Below, piece after piece: positions 18,443-26,901 of a stretch of 48,148 nt of DNA. The DNA comes from an uncultured Slackia sp. (GTDB lineage Bacteria; Actinomycetota; Coriobacteriia; Coriobacteriales; Eggerthellaceae): NCBI GenBank assembly GCA_900553775.1, contig USEZ01000002.1, positions 1 to 48,148 on the forward strand, written 5' to 3'. The first letter of the stretch is position 1, and every line of letters begins with the position of its first letter. The notes beneath the pieces were generated by a model. The model saw only the letters and a list, made by a program, of their open reading frames with translations, had not been told where the DNA came from and ran no database searches. The position numbers were made by a program, and so were the translations under genes.

Positions 18443-18470
18443 TTCTTGCGGGCGACTCGCCGATTATAAT
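18443..18470 (+). promoter_or_regulatory. Promoter placing the transcript start on the nuclease ATG
   Basis: A perfect TATAAT (18465-18470) ends 6 nt before the ATG at 18477, with TTCTTG 16 bp upstream as a poor -35. Transcription would start at or within a base or two of the start codon, giving a leaderless mRNA. This fits the absence of a Shine-Dalgarno sequence. Confidence 0.55.
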
Positions 18471-18476
18471 CCAGGC

Positions 18477-19163
18477 ATGTCGCGTTTGACCTCTACACAG
18501 CAGAAGTCCATGGCCGCCGCCGCAGTGCTGGTGGTCGGCGTCGTGCTGTCGTTCGCCAGCGGCAAGGCGTTCATTCCCTCCGAGGTTTTGACCGACCAGG
18601 TGCTTTCGGCCAACCATCTGGCGAACAGGCAGGCGGTCGCGGCGTTGGCGCCGGGCGACCAGATCGCGTCGGTCGGGCTGCGCCATGCGGTTCCCACGGC
18701 GCTCGAGGAGGCGTCGGTGCTCGAAATCGTCGACGGCGACACGTTGCGCGTCGAAATCGCGGGCAAGGCGCAGACCGTGCGTCTGATAGGCATCAACACG
18801 CCCGAGGCGTCGAGCGCCGACGAGAAGAAGAACACCCCCGAAGGCCGCCGCGCCGCCGACAGGCTTGCCGCCATCGTCGGCATCGGAAGCACCGTCTATC
18901 TGCAGAAAGATACATCGAACGTCGACAAAGACGGCAACCTGCTGCGTTTCGTATGGAGCGCGAAGCCGAACAGCTTCACCGACGTGAGCGAAATCAAGGC
19001 GAAGATGCTCAACGGAAGAATGCTGACGGACGGCTATGCCATGGCGCACAAATTCAAGCCTGACGATGCGTATTTCAACATCTTCAGGGCGCTGCAGCTC
19101 GATGCGTATCACGCCGAACGGGGGCTGTGGGAGCAAGGTTCCGACTGGTCGTACAGCGTATAG
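18477..19163 (+). CDS. Membrane-tethered thermonuclease-like (SNase fold) protein
   Basis: 228 aa from the ATG at 18477. An N-terminal hydrophobic segment (MAAAAVLVVGVVLSFASG) acts as signal or anchor, placing the rest outside the cell. From about 80, VLEIVDGDTLRVEI and VRLIGINTPE are the SNase core, with the equivalents of Asp21, Arg35 and Glu43 present. The catalytic Arg87 region, normally DKYGR, reads DKDGNLLRF, with Asn in place of Arg. The protein may therefore be a weak nuclease or only a binding fold. The C-terminal half (DVSEIKAKMLNGRMLTDGYA) continues the domain. The gene stands alone, with no ribosome site. Confidence 0.75.
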   Translation: MSRLTSTQQKSMAAAAVLVVGVVLSFASGKAFIPSEVLTDQVLSANHLANRQAVAALAPGDQIASVGLRHAVPTALEEASVLEIVDGDTLRVEIAGKAQTVRLIGINTPEASSADEKKNTPEGRRAADRLAAIVGIGSTVYLQKDTSNVDKDGNLLRFVWSAKPNSFTDVSEIKAKMLNGRMLTDGYAMAHKFKPDDAYFNIFRALQLDAYHAERGLWEQGSDWSYSV

Positions 19164-19320
19164 CCCCATGGCCGCCGTTCGCCGCCGGCCTGCGCGCGGC
19201 CGCCTCGTTCGGCTTCCGCATCCGCCGGCACGGCGCGTCCGTCATCGCGGAGCGCGCGGCCTGCATCGTGCCGGCGCCGTTTTGCCGGGCGGCGCGATGC
19301 GCAACGAAAGGATTCAGGAT

Positions 19321-19340
19321 GCATGCCTTAGGCGGCATGC
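19321..19340 (+). other. Small hairpin ahead of the TSCPD gene
   Basis: GCATGCC-TTAGGC-GGCATGC, a 7-bp stem, ends 21 bp before the start of the next gene and just ahead of its ribosome site. The 200-bp gap 19164-19361 contains nothing else I can support. Confidence 0.35.
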
Positions 19341-19361
19341 CGACGAAACGAAAGGAAGATT

Positions 19362-19622
19362 ATGTATTCGTATAAAACGCGCGGGACATGCTCGCGTTCC
19401 ATCCAGTTCGACGTGGTGGACGGCGCGGTGCGCGACGTAAGCTTCGAAGGCGGCTGCAACGGCAACCTCAAAGGCATCGGCAAGCTGGTCGAGGGCATGC
19501 CCGCCGAGCGCGTGGCCGAGCTGCTCGAAGGCACGACCTGCGGTCCGCGTTCGACCAGCTGTCCCGATCAGCTGGCGCAGGCGCTCAAGCTCGCGCTCGC
19601 AGATCGGGAAGGGCAGCGATAG
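19362..19622 (+). CDS. TSCPD-domain protein (TIGR03905 type)
   Basis: 86 aa with GAAAGGAAG upstream. The whole protein is a TSCPD domain, named after the motif visible near the end (CGPRSTSCPDQLAQAL). Other conserved points are YKTRGTCSR at the start and FEGGCNGNLKGI in the middle. The domain also occurs at the C-terminus of some class II ribonucleotide reductases and in small stand-alone proteins of anaerobes. Its conserved cysteines suggest a metal or redox role, but the function is not established. It is followed closely by a terminator, so is likely monocistronic. Confidence 0.88.
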   Translation: MYSYKTRGTCSRSIQFDVVDGAVRDVSFEGGCNGNLKGIGKLVEGMPAERVAELLEGTTCGPRSTSCPDQLAQALKLALADREGQR

Positions 19623-19642
19623 CCGTCTGCGAAAAGGAATCG

Positions 19643-19671
19643 GACGCCGCCTTGTGCGGCGTCTCTTCTTT
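19643..19671 (+). terminator. Intrinsic terminator after the TSCPD gene
   Basis: An 8-bp stem GACGCCGC/GCGGCGTC with a CTTGT loop is followed by TCTTCTTT. It lies between convergent genes and may serve both. Confidence 0.85.
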
Positions 19672-19692
19672 CGCGGCGGGCGAGCGCACCCG

Positions 19693-21165
19693 TCAGCGGT
19701 CGTGGTCTTCGTCGCCGACGCCGAGCATGTCGAAAAGCTCTTGACGCGTGTGGATGTCGAGCTTGCGGTAGATGTGCCTCACGTGCGCTTTCGCCGTGCC
19801 GTTCGCGATGAACAGCTCGCGCTCTATGATGCCGACGGTTTTGCGCTGGGCGAGAAGCAGAAGCACCTCTTCTTCGCGGGCGGAAAGCTTGCATGCGCGC
19901 GCCGTTTTCGCAACGCGGGCCGACAGTTCGTTCTTGCGCTCGGCGGGCGATGCATCCGCCCCGTCGCCGTGTTTTTCCATGACGGCTCCCCAATTGCTCG
20001 ACAGGCCTTTCTCGGATATGGCGATCATGGTGGCCGCGACCACCGCGACCACGGTAAGAGCCGCCACGACGATTTCTCCGTCGCTGCCGAACAGGGGCGC
20101 CTGCTCGCTGACCGCGCGGCCTGCGAGCATGGATATCTGACGCACGCCGCGCTCGATCCCGAACAGCCAGATGGCCGACGCCTCGTAGCGATAGCACAGG
20201 TTGGCGATGATCACCATGACGAGCACCGATTGGGCGGTGTATCCCGCCGAGGCGCAGAAGCTTCCCACGGTCGCGCCGAGCACGTTGAGCGCGGGAATGA
20301 CCAGAAGCGCCGCCACGGTCAAAGGAAGCGCCAGCCGATAGATGATGCCGAAATCGAAACGTTTTCCCCGCGCCGCCGCGGCGAAGAACAGAACCGCTCC
20401 TGCGATTACGGCGCCCGGCGCCGAATGCGGCCCGAAATAGCCCGCATACGTCACGTTCTCAAGCAGGCCGTAGGCGAAGGCGTACGTCGCCATGAGCAGG
20501 ACGGCCTTCCAGGGAACCGAAAGCTTCGTGCGCGCGGTCCACGGCCGTTCGCTTTCGGGAATCCTGCGAAAACCTGCAGCGCCGCACAGAAGCGACGCGG
20601 GCACGAGCAGGGCCGTCATGACGAAAAGCCAGGGGAGCATGAACCCGCGCCAGATGTATACCACGACGCCGCCCGCCACGATGGAAAGGGCGTAATAGGT
20701 GGCCACGCGCAACGGGTTCAGACATCCGTACAGCTCGCTTCACAGCAGGATGAGCAAGGCGATGCCCGCCCCTCCCGCGATCGCCGCGGGAATGCCGAGG
20801 ATATCGGCGAGGCCCGGCGCCATGCCGGTGGCGAAAACCGCCGCGGTCGAGGCGACAAGCAGCGTTCCGCTTATGGCGAAGACGAGGCGTTTGTTGAAAA
20901 ACGGCCCGATGTGCCGCGCCGTCGATGCGCACAGGAGCGCGACGACGGCCATGGTTGCGTCGAATACGTCGCGCACGCTGAACGACGCGCCGTACATCAT
21001 GACGTCGTGCAAGGGCAGCTCGGCGAACGACCCGACGAAGGTTATCTCGATCCAGGCTCGATAGAGCCCCAGCCCGAGAAATACCGAGGGAACGATCGGC
21101 AGGAAGCCGAACAGCAACGTGGGGCATGCGGCGTTTCTATCGGCTTTGTCGCAGGACGAGGGCAT
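19693..21165 (-). pseudogene. Many-pass membrane LuxR-family regulator interrupted by TGA
   Basis: Read through one stop, this is a 490-codon gene for an N-terminal membrane domain of about 12 helices and a C-terminal LuxR helix-turn-helix (LSAREEEVLLLLAQRK then GTAKAHVRHIYRKLDI). The frame from ATG 21165 (GGAGG upstream) stops at TGA 20742-20740 after ALLILL. The same frame continues as SELYGCLNPLRVATYYALS. Relatives have a Trp at this spot (W-x-ELYGCLNPLRVA), so a single TGG-to-TGA change explains the break. It may be a nonsense mutation or a sequence error. A TTG at 20712 could start a C-terminal half. The gene is divergent from the flavoprotein at 21524 and would be its expected regulator. 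Confidence 0.85.
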
Positions 21166-21330
21166 GGGGCCTCCATGGGTCGGGGCGCGGGTGCGTATGC
21201 GGGCGATTTCGACGCAACGGCGCGCTCTTGGCGAAATCCGTGCGGCTTCGGCTGGTTTCGGGTACGGCCGATGACCGCGCGAAACGCGTTCGTCCGATTA
21301 TTGTATCGAAGCGGGCTTTATCTTGAAAGA

Positions 21331-21384
21331 CGAAGCCTGTTTCTTGAAACGCCTGGTGACAAGGGGGTTATACCAAGGGGGTTA
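21331..21384. repeat. Two pairs of direct repeats in the flavoprotein promoter region
   Basis: TCTTGAAA occurs at 21331 and 21352, 21 bp apart (two helical turns). AAGGGGGTTA occurs at 21361 and 21375, 14 bp apart. They lie side by side in the 358-bp divergent region between the broken LuxR gene and the flavoprotein gene. They are candidates for regulator sites. No clear -35/-10 pair could be assigned. Confidence 0.5.
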
Positions 21385-21523
21385 CGCGAAATAGACCCAT
21401 TCTTTCCTTGTTCGGCCGATGCCGGCCCGTGCGGTTTCGCCTATGGTCGGATGCATGGTTCGGCGCTGTCGGCAAGGTTTCAAGCCGAGCGCCGAAGGGA
21501 GGGAACAAGAGGAAGGAATCATC

Positions 21524-23134
21524 ATGGATCTTACGCGTCGCGATCTGTTCAGGTTCGGAGGCGTGGCGGCCATCGGCGCCGCAGGCGCAGGCATGCTCGC
21601 GGGCTGCGCTCCGCAGTCGGGCAAAAGCGCGTCCGAGGCCAAGGGCGAATCCGACAACGGGCTGCCGAGCTTTTTCCAGAAGCCCGAGGCGATAACCGAC
21701 ATCGCCGAAACGAAGGAGTTCGACATCGTGGTGGTGGGCGCAGGGGCCGCCGGCGTGCCGTGCGCGCTTGCGGCCGCCGAGCGCGGCGCCAAGGTGGCGC
21801 TCGTCCAGAAGGAGAGCAAGGCGATTTCGCAGGGCAACACGTGCGATTCGCTGCTTGCCGACGGAACCGATGCCGCCGGCCGCGCGGCCGTGACGTCGTG
21901 GATCACCGAGCAGTGCGCGTGGCGTTCGCACCGCGACCAGGTGTCGCTGTGGGCCGAAAACTCCGGCGAGGCGTTGAAGTGGCTGTGGGACAAATCGACC
22001 GAGGCGGGTTGCCAGATTCAGGACACCACCGCGAAATGGACGTCTTCCATCTCCACGATCGACGGCCAGCCTATCACGTATTTCGCGTTCGATTATGGCC
22101 CGAAGCCCTACAACACCGGCACCGGCATGCAGGATCTGTGCGCCTATTTCGGCGGCAAAGACGGGCTCGAGATCTTCTATTCATGCCGCGCCGAGCAGCT
22201 CGCCCAGGACGAATCGGGCAAGGTCGTGGGCGTCATCTGCGAGATGGACAATAAATACGTCCAGTTCAACGGTGCAAAGGGCGTGGTCGTTGCGACGGGC
22301 GACTACACCAACGACGACGAGATGATGGCCTACTACAATCCCGATATGGCCCATATGGACCGCAAGCAGAACAACAAAACCGGCGACGGCCAGAAAATGA
22401 TGGTCTGGGCCGGTGCGCGCATGGAGCCGGTGTGCGGATCCAAGGTGCAGCACGACTTCGACGCCGGTCCGGGCTCGATGGCCGACATGCCGTTTTTGTG
22501 CGTGAAAAACGACGGCACGCGTTTTTGCAACGAAGCGCGCTCCGCGATGGCCTATATGGGCAACTTCCTCACGGGCCCCGAGGATAACGGCTGGTATACC
22601 CAGGTGTTCGACAGCAACTACATGACCGATTGCGCCGATTGGCCAGGCAAGCTGTACGACCCCGAGGCTTTGAAGGCGTACATGCCCGAAGAAGAGGGCG
22701 AAAAGCCCGGCGTCTACGAAGACCTCATCAACACGTTTTCCGCCGACACCGTCGAAGAGTTGGGCGAAAAGCTGGGCCTGACCGACGTGGACGCCTTCGT
22801 CGCCACGGTCGAGCGCTATAACGAGCTGGTGGAGGCTGGCGTCGATTCCGACATGGGCAAAGAGGCGAAGTGGCTCAAGCCCGTCAAGCAGGCCCCCTTC
22901 TACGGCATCCATCGCCATATCCGCCTGTCGGCCATCGTGCACGGCGTGAACGTGAACGGCGAGATGAACGTGCTCGATGCCGAGGGCAATCCGATCGAGG
23001 GCCTGTATGCCATCGGCAACTGCGCCGGCAATTTCTTCGGAAGCCCCGATTACCCCATGGATCTGCCGGGCTTGTCGCTGGGCCGCTGCCACACCCAAGG
23101 CTACGTGGTGGGCTGCGCTTTGGCCGAGAAATAG
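21524..23134 (+). CDS. Tat-exported FAD-dependent reductase (fumarate-reductase-like)
   Basis: 536 aa from the ATG at 21524 (AGGAAGG upstream). The signal TRRDLFRFGG is a twin-arginine motif followed by MLAGC, so the product is a Tat-exported lipoprotein. The FAD-binding fold starts at about 64 with DIVVVGAGAAGVPCALAAAERGA. The end has YAIGNCAGNFFG and SLGRCHTQGYVVG, typical of the FAD_binding_2 fumarate/urocanate reductase-like family expanded in Eggerthellaceae for respiration on organic acceptors. No haem domain or FMN-attachment domain is present, so electrons must come from a separate cytochrome or quinol partner. The substrate cannot be told. The divergent LuxR gene fits a regulator-reductase pair. 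Confidence 0.9.
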   Translation: MDLTRRDLFRFGGVAAIGAAGAGMLAGCAPQSGKSASEAKGESDNGLPSFFQKPEAITDIAETKEFDIVVVGAGAAGVPCALAAAERGAKVALVQKESKAISQGNTCDSLLADGTDAAGRAAVTSWITEQCAWRSHRDQVSLWAENSGEALKWLWDKSTEAGCQIQDTTAKWTSSISTIDGQPITYFAFDYGPKPYNTGTGMQDLCAYFGGKDGLEIFYSCRAEQLAQDESGKVVGVICEMDNKYVQFNGAKGVVVATGDYTNDDEMMAYYNPDMAHMDRKQNNKTGDGQKMMVWAGARMEPVCGSKVQHDFDAGPGSMADMPFLCVKNDGTRFCNEARSAMAYMGNFLTGPEDNGWYTQVFDSNYMTDCADWPGKLYDPEALKAYMPEEEGEKPGVYEDLINTFSADTVEELGEKLGLTDVDAFVATVERYNELVEAGVDSDMGKEAKWLKPVKQAPFYGIHRHIRLSAIVHGVNVNGEMNVLDAEGNPIEGLYAIGNCAGNFFGSPDYPMDLPGLSLGRCHTQGYVVGCALAEK

Positions 23135-23299
23135 CGGCGATAGGCGTCTTGCCGATCTTCGGCGTGGGAAGCGACGCGCCATCCGACGGCGCCAGGTGTG
23201 CTCCGCATCGTCTCGCCGCCTCCCTCGCCCGACCGATTACTCCTGCGCCGGTTGCGCGCCGCCCCCTCCTGGCGCGTCCGGCCGCATATCTTTTCGCAC

Positions 23300-23327
23300 G
23301 CCCCGAGGCTGACGAAGGCTTCGGGGC
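23300..23327 (+). terminator. Stem-loop downstream of the flavoprotein gene
   Basis: An 11-bp stem with two G-T pairs (GCCCCGAGGCT with GGCTTCGGGGC) and a 6-nt loop is followed by TTCGCTTTG. It is 165 bp after the stop, a moderate terminator. Confidence 0.5.
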
Positions 23328-23358
23328 TTCGCTTTGCGCCTCGTCCGCCCGATGGGGC

Positions 23359-23410
23359 GCGCCTCGTTTCGAGATGTCCGGGCGTGCGCTCGAAACGAGG
23401 CGCCGTTTTT
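23359..23410 (+). terminator. Strong intrinsic terminator before the SLH gene
   Basis: A perfect 15-bp stem (23359-23373 with 23389-23403) and 15-nt loop are followed by CG and five T. It isolates the SLH surface gene from upstream transcription. Confidence 0.85.
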
Positions 23411-23586
23411 CCGGGCGACAAGCTGAAAGCAGCCTGAAAACGGCCTGAAAAAAAGCGGTCGAACCGTCGAAAATCTTTCAGCGAACAGGATATTTTCTTA
23501 TTTTCATTGTGTTATTCGATCGGGGAGGGGGGTATCTTTAAAGCATATTCAATGCCGAATGAGGATGAATGGGGATGCAACGGGAC

Positions 23587-23611
23587 GGACGGCCGCGGGC
23601 CGTCCTTCTTC
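23587..23611 (+). promoter_or_regulatory. Terminator-like hairpin in the leader of the SLH gene
   Basis: GGACGGCC-GCG-GGCCGTCC followed by TTCTTC sits 35 bp before the start codon. Upstream, 23470-23550 is AT-rich and presumably the promoter. CTTCGC (23608-23613) can also pair with GCGAAG (23631-23636), right next to the GGGGAG ribosome site. These are the ingredients of an attenuator or translation switch. No known riboswitch was recognised. Confidence 0.45.
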
Positions 23612-23645
23612 GCATCAGGGCCCGTTTCAAGCGAAGGGGAGTGCG

Positions 23646-26573
23646 ATGGACCAGAAGAAAACGATGGGACGGGGCATGGCGGTGCTGCTTTCGGCGGCGT
23701 TGGTGCCTACGGTGGGCGTGCCTGCGGCGGCGTTCGCCGACGAGGGCGATGCGTCTCAGGAGCAGGCGGCTGCGGGCCAGGAGGTCTTCGAGCGCGTCAA
23801 CGTGGTCGACGAGATGCTGGCGCAAGATGCGGCGGCGCCGTCGCAGGAAGGCGACGGGCAGGTCGACGGCGAGCCGGCGTGCGCGCTTATCGGGTCGGTC
23901 GAATACGCCTCGCTCAACGACGCCTTCGCCGCAGCCGTCAGCGGGGATACGATCGAGCTTTCGGCCGATGCCGATGTCTCCCAAAGCGCGTCGACGCCGT
24001 GTGTGAAAGAAGGCGTCGAGCTTACCCTCGATTTGAACGGGCATGCGCTTAAGGCCGCGAACACCGCTACGGGGCATATCGAGGTGCTCGGCGGGCTGAC
24101 GATCGTCGACAGCACCGATGCGAACAAGGACGGCTCCGGCTCGGGCGTGATTTACACCGAAACCGCATATACGGGCGGCGATACCGGCTACGCGCTCGTT
24201 CGAGCGGCCGACGGCGGCAGCATCGTGATGGAAAGCGGCCGCATCGACGCCGCTTCGTTCACGGACGACCATGCCGGCAAGGGGCAGTTCGCCGTCGGTC
24301 TCAACAACAAAAACGCCGCCGCTTCCTTCACCATGAACGGCGGCAAGATCGAGGCCGGTTGGTATGCGGTTTCCGGCAACGGCGCCAATCGGACGTACGA
24401 CGGCGACATCACCATCAACGGCGGCGAGCTTGTCTCTGTGGCCGATTACGCCATCTACAACCCGCAGAAAGGAACGGTTGCCGTCAACGGCGGCGTCGTA
24501 TACGGACAGGCCGGCGGCATTGCGCTGAATGCGGGCAATCTTGTCATGAGCGGCGGAACCGTCACCTCCAAGGGCAAGGGCGATACCGGCGATTGGGGCG
24601 ATGGCACGGGCGGCCTCGACAATGCCGCCGTCAACGTCAACGCCAAATACGGCGACGCCGCCGCGAAGATAACCGGCGGAACCGTCATCGCCGAAGGCGA
24701 TGCGTTGGCCTTGGCTTCGGGCGACGCGTATCATGCCTCCATCGCGGTGTCCGGCGGAACGTTCAGCGGGCCTATCGACAAGGAATTCTGCGCGCCCGGC
24801 TACGAGCCCGTTCAAAATCAGGACGGCTCCTACACCGTCGAGATTCCCGAAGCGAACCGCGTCGCCGAAATTTCAGGCGCATACTATCCGTCGTTCAACG
24901 ATGCGATCGCCGCCGCTCAGGACGGCGACACGGTGAAGCTGCTGCAAAACGCCGACATGACCGAAATCGCGGTTATCGACGGAAAGTCGATCGCGCTCGA
25001 TCTCAACGGCCAGACCGTTGCGAACTCGAAGGATATCTGGAAAGGCGAAAACTGGTCGCTCGTTTCGGTGCGAAACGGCGGCGAGCTTGTCGTCGACGGC
25101 AAGGGCACGATGAAGGCCAAAGAAAACGACTGCTATGTTTTCGACGTGCAGGAGGGCTCGAAGCTCACCATCAACGACGGCACCTTCGTGGGCAATATCT
25201 CCGTCGTGTATCTGTACAACAAAATCGACAGCTCCGCCGGCAGAAACGAGCTGGTGGTCAACGGCGGCGACTTCTCCATCCAGCAGCTTTCCGACGATGG
25301 GAACAGCGACTACCGGTTCATGCTGAACTGCTATGACTCCGCTTACGCATCCGGCAAGGCGGTCGTAACGGTGAACGGCGGCGTGTTCCACGGCTTCAAC
25401 CCGGGCGACAATCACGCCGAGGGCGAAGGCACCGATTTCCTCGGCGACGGCGCCGCTGTCACCGTCGACGACCAGACCGTTCCGCCCACGTATTCCGTTG
25501 CGGTCCCGTCGGTGACGCCGCCTTCCAAGCCCGATACGGATGTCGAAGTCGAGCAGAAACCCGACGGCTCCACCGTCACCACCGAAACCAAGCCCGACGG
25601 CTCGCAGACGGTGACCACCGAGACGCCCGACGGCACGAGCTCGCAGGTGGAAAAAGACGCCGACGGCAACGTGACCTCCACCGAGGTGAGCGTTTCCGAC
25701 AAGGCTGCCGCGGCCGGCAAGGTAGAACTGCCTATCGAGGCGTCGACGCCCGCCGCCGACGCGGTCGACGCCCCGGCCATCGAGGTCAAGCTGCCCGCTT
25801 CCGTCGCGCCCGACGCCCCCGTCAAAGTGAGCGTTCCCGTGGCCAAGGCCGAAGGCGCCGAGGCGAATCAGGCGGTCGTCGTGATGGCGATCGACGCCGA
25901 GGGCAACGAAACCGTCTTGCCCAAGTGCGCCGTCGATGCGGACGGCAACGTGCTTTTCGAGGCGACGGGCGATGTGACGATCAAAATCGTCGACGCGTCG
26001 CCGTCGTTTCCCGATATCGCGGGCGCGTGGTATGACGGCGACGGAACGGCCGACTTCGTGGGAGCCCGCGGCATTTTGACGGGTATGCCCCAGGCCGACG
26101 GATCGCTGCTTTTCGACGGCGATGCCGCCACGACCCGCGCGATGTTCGTGACCATGCTGCACCGCCTGGAATCCGAGGCCGCGCCTGCGGGGTCTGAAGA
26201 TTTCGACGACATCAATGGCGACTGGTTCGCCGATGCCGCCGCCTGGGGGCACGAGACGGGAATCGTCAAGGGCTATAACGACGAACCCGTTTTCGGCGGC
26301 GATGACGCCGTGACCCGCGAGCAGATCGCCGTGTTCGCCATGCGGTACGCGCAGTGGCTGGGGCTGGACACGTCGGCCCGTGCCGACCTGTCCGATTTCG
26401 TCGATGCCGACGAGGTGACCCCCTTTGCTTCCGATGCCATGCGTTGGGCCGTTGCCGAAGGCATCCTGCGCGGCCATGCCGACGGGTCGCAGCGCCTCGA
26501 CCCGCTGGGCGGCGCCACTCGAGCCGAAGCTTCTGCCGTGGCCATGCGCCTGGTGGACGCCATGTACGAATAA
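23646..26573 (+). CDS. SLH-anchored beta-helix surface protein
   Basis: 975 aa from the ATG at 23646 (GAAGGGGAG upstream). The signal peptide ends near AAAFADEG. Two matching lead-in segments (VEYASLNDAFAAAVSGDTIEL and AYYPSFNDAIAAAQDGDTVKL) each begin a right-handed beta-helix region with repeated NGG turns (MNGGKIEAG, INGGELVS, VNGGVVYG). A Thr/Pro/Asp-rich linker of about 60 residues follows (KPDGSTVTTETKPDG). The last ~180 residues hold three SLH domains (FPDIAGAWYDG, FDDINGDWFADAAAWG, MRWAVAEGILRGHADG), which bind secondary cell-wall polymer. It is most likely an adhesin or glycan-binding surface protein; no catalytic residues could be assigned. Confidence 0.88.
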   Translation: MDQKKTMGRGMAVLLSAALVPTVGVPAAAFADEGDASQEQAAAGQEVFERVNVVDEMLAQDAAAPSQEGDGQVDGEPACALIGSVEYASLNDAFAAAVSGDTIELSADADVSQSASTPCVKEGVELTLDLNGHALKAANTATGHIEVLGGLTIVDSTDANKDGSGSGVIYTETAYTGGDTGYALVRAADGGSIVMESGRIDAASFTDDHAGKGQFAVGLNNKNAAASFTMNGGKIEAGWYAVSGNGANRTYDGDITINGGELVSVADYAIYNPQKGTVAVNGGVVYGQAGGIALNAGNLVMSGGTVTSKGKGDTGDWGDGTGGLDNAAVNVNAKYGDAAAKITGGTVIAEGDALALASGDAYHASIAVSGGTFSGPIDKEFCAPGYEPVQNQDGSYTVEIPEANRVAEISGAYYPSFNDAIAAAQDGDTVKLLQNADMTEIAVIDGKSIALDLNGQTVANSKDIWKGENWSLVSVRNGGELVVDGKGTMKAKENDCYVFDVQEGSKLTINDGTFVGNISVVYLYNKIDSSAGRNELVVNGGDFSIQQLSDDGNSDYRFMLNCYDSAYASGKAVVTVNGGVFHGFNPGDNHAEGEGTDFLGDGAAVTVDDQTVPPTYSVAVPSVTPPSKPDTDVEVEQKPDGSTVTTETKPDGSQTVTTETPDGTSSQVEKDADGNVTSTEVSVSDKAAAAGKVELPIEASTPAADAVDAPAIEVKLPASVAPDAPVKVSVPVAKAEGAEANQAVVVMAIDAEGNETVLPKCAVDADGNVLFEATGDVTIKIVDASPSFPDIAGAWYDGDGTADFVGARGILTGMPQADGSLLFDGDAATTRAMFVTMLHRLESEAAPAGSEDFDDINGDWFADAAAWGHETGIVKGYNDEPVFGGDDAVTREQIAVFAMRYAQWLGLDTSARADLSDFVDADEVTPFASDAMRWAVAEGILRGHADGSQRLDPLGGATRAEASAVAMRLVDAMYE

Positions 26574-26593
26574 TCGCTCTGCAAAAGAGCCGA

Positions 26594-26625
26594 CAAGCAC
26601 GCCGCCTTTCGGGGCGGCGTGCTTG
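26594..26625 (+). terminator. Intrinsic terminator of the SLH gene
   Basis: A perfect 13-bp stem CAAGCACGCCGCC/GGCGGCGTGCTTG with a TTTCGG loop starts 20 bp after the stop, followed by CGTTTGCCCTTT. Confidence 0.85.
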
Positions 26626-26685
26626 CGTTTGCCCTTTGCCGTATCTGCCGGCCATTATGCGATTCTGGCGACACCTCGATCGCGC

Positions 26686-26779
26686 CGAAATGCACGATGC
26701 GCAGAACTTTCACCATCGAAATATGCACGATGCGCAGAACTTCAAACCCCCCGAAATGCCCGATGCGCACAACTTCGGG
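26686..26779. repeat. Array of three imperfect repeats with exact 33-bp period
   Basis: Three units begin CGAAAT and share the core TGCACGATGCGCAGAACTT at 26691, 26724 and (TGCCCGATGCGCACAACTT) 26757. The period is exactly 33 bp, so reading frame is kept. In the plus direction the units read MHDAQNF.., MHDAQNF.., MPDAHNF..; in the minus direction VLRIVHF.., VLRIVHI.., VVRIGHF... Neither frame has a ribosome site or convincing gene around it. The array lies between the SLH terminator and the 3' end of the convergent M20 gene. It is not a CRISPR: there are no unique spacers. It may be a dispersed intergenic repeat or the relic of a repeat protein. Confidence 0.85.
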
Positions 26780-26801
26780 TTTCTTCCGCCCGCAAAAAGA
26801 A

Positions 26802-26864
26802 CGCCCTTGAACGGGCGATTCTTCTGAAAGAAGGTGTCGCATCGAAAACGGATGCGACGCTTTT
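26802..26864. terminator. Two hairpins at the 3' end of the M20 gene
   Basis: CGCCC-TTGAAC-GGGCG (26802-26817), extended by AAGAA/TTCTT, is followed by GTCGCATC-N7-GATGCGAC (26836-26858). On the plus strand the second is followed by GCTTTTG. On the minus strand CACCTTCTTTC follows. The pair probably acts as a bidirectional terminator between convergent units. Confidence 0.6.
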
Positions 26865-26901
26865 GTTCGGTCAGTGGTTTCCCTCGATTTTCGCGATCCG
26901 C

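Noticed and set aside
26686..26779. CRISPR array
   Set aside because: Repeats touch each other with no unique spacers, only three imperfect units, and no cas gene in the window.
26273..26842. Minus-strand ORF of 189 codons running through the 33-bp repeats
   Set aside because: No ribosome site at its start and most of it lies antisense to the SLH gene; only the repeat part looks patterned.
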